A DNA stretch of 64,000 nt from contig NZ_JAQBNR010000073.1 in assembly GCF_028288465.1 (NCBI RefSeq), forward strand, positions 27,080 to 91,079. The letters are read 5' to 3'. This DNA is from Ferruginibacter sp. (GTDB lineage Bacteria; Bacteroidota; Bacteroidia; Chitinophagales; Chitinophagaceae). Below the pieces are notes generated by a model. The model saw only the letters and a program-made list of their open reading frames with translations. It was not told the origin of the DNA and did no database searches. This document shows positions 61,617-64,000 of the stretch, piece by piece. The position numbers and the translations under genes were made by a program. The number at the start of each line of letters is the position of its first letter. Position 1 is the stretch's first letter.

Positions 61617-62399
61617 TTAAATATTCATCTCACCTTTAAACACAAATTCTGCAGGACCGCAAAGCCAGATGTTTTCAAAATGATTATCATCAATTTTATC
61701 AAATTCAACACTTAACCGGCCTCCGGGAGTTTTTACATCTACCGTATTAAACCCGCTTTGATTGTGAGCGCTTAACAAGGCTGCGGCTGTAACTCCGGTA
61801 CCGCAACTTAGGGTTTCATTTTCAACGCCGCGTTCGTAGGTGCGAACATAAATAGTGTCTTCATTGATGGTTTCTACAAAATTCACATTAATACCTTCAT
61901 CCGCAAAAGCCTTGCTGTAGCGAATGTCAGCACCTGTTGCGGCTACATCAATATCTTCAACTGCATCCGTAAACTTAACAAAATGTGGCGAGCCGGTATT
62001 GATAATAGCGTGGTGTGTATGGTAATCGACCTCATTCACATTCTGCATTTTTAAACTCACCGTACCATCGCTGTCAATTTCAGCTTCGTGTGTACCGTCT
62101 ATGGCAATAAAACGATACAAGCTTTTATGTATACCCTGGTTATGGGCAAACTTAACAAGGCAACGTCCACCGTTGCCGCACATGGTGCTCTGATTGCCAT
62201 CCGCGTTGTAATACACCATTTCGAAATCGTATCCTTCCTTTTTACCCAGTAACATCAGGCCGTCTGCGCCGACGCCAAAGTGCCTGTCGCAAATCAGTTT
62301 AATTTGTTTGGTAGTCAGTGACGTAACTTCATTATGATAATTGTCCAGAATCACAAAATCATTGCCTGTACCATGGTATTTAAAAAAGTTGATTTTCAT
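61617..62399 (-). CDS. dapF: Diaminopimelate epimerase
   Basis: 260 residues from the ATG at 62399; the longer frame starts in poor sequence. FFKYHGTGNDFVILDN begins it. The two active-site cysteines are in MCGNGGRC and ETLSCGTGVTAA. It converts LL- to meso-diaminopimelate for peptidoglycan and lysine synthesis. The GRLSVEF end block fits. It lies downstream of a nucleoside phosphorylase gene by 78 bases. Confidence 0.95.
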   Translation of the reverse strand: MKINFFKYHGTGNDFVILDNYHNEVTSLTTKQIKLICDRHFGVGADGLMLLGKKEGYDFEMVYYNADGNQSTMCGNGGRCLVKFAHNQGIHKSLYRFIAIDGTHEAEIDSDGTVSLKMQNVNEVDYHTHHAIINTGSPHFVKFTDAVEDIDVAATGADIRYSKAFADEGINVNFVETINEDTIYVRTYERGVENETLSCGTGVTAAALLSAHNQSGFNTVDVKTPGGRLSVEFDKIDDNHFENIWLCGPAEFVFKGEMNI

Positions 62400-62477
62400 A
62401 CTTATCCACTGTTTATTCGTAAAGATGCTCAAATATCTCAATATCCCAATAATTCAATCTTAAAATAACCCAACACA

Positions 62478-63362
62478 TCATTCAATTTCTTTTTCTATAA
62501 TTTCCAATGATTGTTTAATTAAGTTATCAACCGCAAGTCCGCCGTCTGCAGAAAATTCTTTACTGATCCTGTTAGCAACAATGGCATTTAAACTTAAACA
62601 ATGATGTCCCAGCGCTGTACCCAATCCATAAATGGCAGCTGTTTCCATTTCAAAATTAGTAATGCGGTGGTTACCAAAACTAAAACTTGTTAATTGATCA
62701 ATCAGTTGCGGGTAAGCCAGTCCAAGCCTCAGAATCCGTCCCTGCGGCGCATAAAAGCCCGGACAGGTAACTGTAATACCCTGGTGATAATTTTTTGTAA
62801 AATGTTTTAATAACTGCACGCTGGCCATAAAAATATAGGGAGCAATATTACCTGAATTTAATTGGGTATGGGTATTAAAAGCCTGTATCAGTTGTATGTC
62901 GGCATCATTGCTTTGTGTACGGTAAAAGTTGATCATATTGTCAAGGCCAAGGCCGTGAGTGCTGGCTACAAAGCTGTCTACGCCAATTTCTTTCTGCAGC
63001 GAACCAGACGTGCCCAACCGAATAATGTTAAGCGAACGGAGCTGTTCGTTGATCATACGTGTTTCAAAATTAATATTTACCAGTGCATCCAGTTCATTTA
63101 ATACAATGTCAATATTATCAGGGCCTATGCCGGTGCTAACACAACTGATTTGTTTTTTTCCAAGCCAGCCGGTGTGTGTAACAAATTCCCGGTGTTCATT
63201 TTTAAAATCAATCCGGTCAAAATATTTACTTACTTCTTTCACCCTGCCAGGATCGCCGACGGTAATGACAGTAGAGGCAATTTCTTCGGGCCTGCAATTG
63301 ATATGGTATACTGCACCCCGGTCGTTGATAATTAATTCCGATTCCGCAATGCGACCGCTCAT
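62478..63362 (-). CDS. Nucleoside phosphorylase (PNP/UDP family)
   Basis: 294 residues. TVGDPGRVKEVSKYFD, the GIGPDNIDIVLNEL segment, RLGTSGSLQKEI and ENEMETAAIYGLG-type (NFEMETAAIYGLG) match the PNP_UDP_1 family, which splits purine or uridine nucleosides. The exact nucleoside is not certain. Upstream of it lies tRNA-Cys (63449) in the opposite direction. Confidence 0.9.
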   Translation of the reverse strand: MSGRIAESELIINDRGAVYHINCRPEEIASTVITVGDPGRVKEVSKYFDRIDFKNEHREFVTHTGWLGKKQISCVSTGIGPDNIDIVLNELDALVNINFETRMINEQLRSLNIIRLGTSGSLQKEIGVDSFVASTHGLGLDNMINFYRTQSNDADIQLIQAFNTHTQLNSGNIAPYIFMASVQLLKHFTKNYHQGITVTCPGFYAPQGRILRLGLAYPQLIDQLTSFSFGNHRITNFEMETAAIYGLGTALGHHCLSLNAIVANRISKEFSADGGLAVDNLIKQSLEIIEKEIE

Positions 63363-63448
63363 AAAATAATATTTGAATGCCGAATTTCGGATATAGTAAT
63401 TAGATTTTCTAAAATAAAAATCCCCTATATTTGCACTCGTTTAAAAAA

Positions 63449-63519
63449 GGTCCTGTGGCCGAGTGGCTAGGCAAAGCTCTGCAAAAGCTTCTACAGCAGT
63501 TCGAATCTGCTCGGGACCT
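63449..63519 (+). tRNA. tRNA-Cys (anticodon GCA)
   Basis: 71 bases. The acceptor GGTCCTG pairs with CGGGACC; the anticodon loop CTGCAAA gives GCA; T arm AGCAGTTCGAATCTGCT; U at discriminator position as in tRNA-Cys. No encoded CCA. The second integrase begins 247 bases downstream, so this tRNA may be its insertion site. Confidence 0.95.
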
Positions 63520-63524
63520 CTGAA

Positions 63525-63552
63525 GGGGATTATCGGTAAGATAATCCCCTTC
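63525..63552 (+). terminator. Terminator after tRNA-Cys
   Basis: GGGGATTAT / ATAATCCCC hairpin with T-rich run (TTCTCTATTTTT), immediately past the tRNA. Confidence 0.8.
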
Positions 63553-63765
63553 TCTATTTTTACCTATCCTTACTGTAAGCAACTTATTTTCAGGTTGTTA
63601 TAACAATTTTTTCCTTCTACTGTATTTACCTTCATTTTCAACTTTACCCCCTTTAATTGATTATTTGATAGACTAAAAAATAGACCGAAAATTAGCGACT
63701 ATCAATTAAGGGCCAATGACCACACTATAGCCTTAAACATCATAGTAAAAGCTAAAAAGAAATAT

Positions 63766-64000
63766 ATGCATTTGCAAGTGAAAGCTGTTTGTAAAGCAGC
63801 AAAAGCCAAGAAGGATAATACCAGTACGATTGCAATCCAATATTGTTACACAAGTGAAAAAAGAGCACTACTGGATTCAGGGTTATCAATCCCTCCCCAA
63901 TATTGGATTGAGAAAAAAGGGCGGGTTTCGGATGCCTTGCCTGAAACGTTTGGTAACGCAATTGAATTAAACCATCAGTTGCACCAGGAGTTAAAATGTG
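63766..64000 (+). CDS. Tyrosine recombinase, N-terminal part (second element)
   Basis: 78 codons to the window edge. The N-terminal arm-binding domain pattern TSTIAIQYCYTSEKRALLDSGLSIPPQYWIEKKGRVSDALPETFGNA and the following helix LNHQLHQELK match the phage/transposon integrases of Bacteroidota (Arm-DNA-bind family). The catalytic domain lies outside. Start at the ATG at 63766; the frame is open further upstream, but without a good start. Confidence 0.8.
   Translation, partial: MHLQVKAVCKAAKAKKDNTSTIAIQYCYTSEKRALLDSGLSIPPQYWIEKKGRVSDALPETFGNAIELNHQLHQELKC

Noticed and set aside
61425..61715. ORF on the plus strand over the dapF 3' end
   Set aside because: It overlaps the real dapF gene on the other strand; no motif.
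1..64000. CRISPR array
   Set aside because: No regularly spaced repeats or cas genes are seen.

Overview
The window looks like a chromosome segment of a Bacteroidota bacterium, most likely of the Chitinophagaceae type. The evidence is TonB-dependent receptors with carboxypeptidase-like N-termini, a type IX secretion sorting domain, Bacteroidota-type Tra conjugation genes, LytS/LytTR regulators, low GC, and promoter-like TAnnTTTG elements.

Layout. 0-7.3 kb: the end of a histidine phosphatase gene, then a complete thiamine operon on the minus strand (thiS, thiC, a TenI/ThiE paralogue, thiD, thiE, thiG, thiH, thiF) behind a TPP riboswitch. 7.8-16.4 kb: a lipoprotein, two TonB-dependent receptors, a mercury-type module (MerT-MerP fusion plus a GDCCVxC protein) whose ArsR regulator is broken by three lesions, and a single-domain response regulator. 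17-30 kb: a plus-strand block of Bacteroidota conjugation (Tra) genes, traE to traN, with no relaxase, coupling protein or integrase in view.

30.58-46.23 kb: an integrated element bounded by a 17-bp direct repeat that is the 3' end of tRNA-Leu. It carries a tyrosine recombinase next to the tRNA, an excisionase-like protein, a DUF4373-type replication protein, a TerS-like protein and one large phage-structural-like protein. It has no capsid, portal or large terminase. Its size and gene order resemble a phage-inducible chromosomal island (phage satellite), with a left-end cargo of small genes and a candidate structured RNA.

46.3-64 kb: mostly core genes (hscB, an AlaDH/PNT-family dehydrogenase, rnhA, a sensor kinase, rnpB, corA, dapF, a nucleoside phosphorylase). 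Among them is a small cluster not explained by known pathways: a 46-residue peptide, a hairpin, an LpxL-like acyltransferase with a C-terminal PqqD/RRE-like domain, and a LytS/LytTR two-component pair. I read it as a candidate lipidated-peptide (RiPP-like) system. Two secreted proteins follow. The window ends in the start of a second integrase just past tRNA-Cys, probably the edge of another integrated element.

The two main discoveries to test are the satellite-like element and the peptide-acyltransferase cluster.
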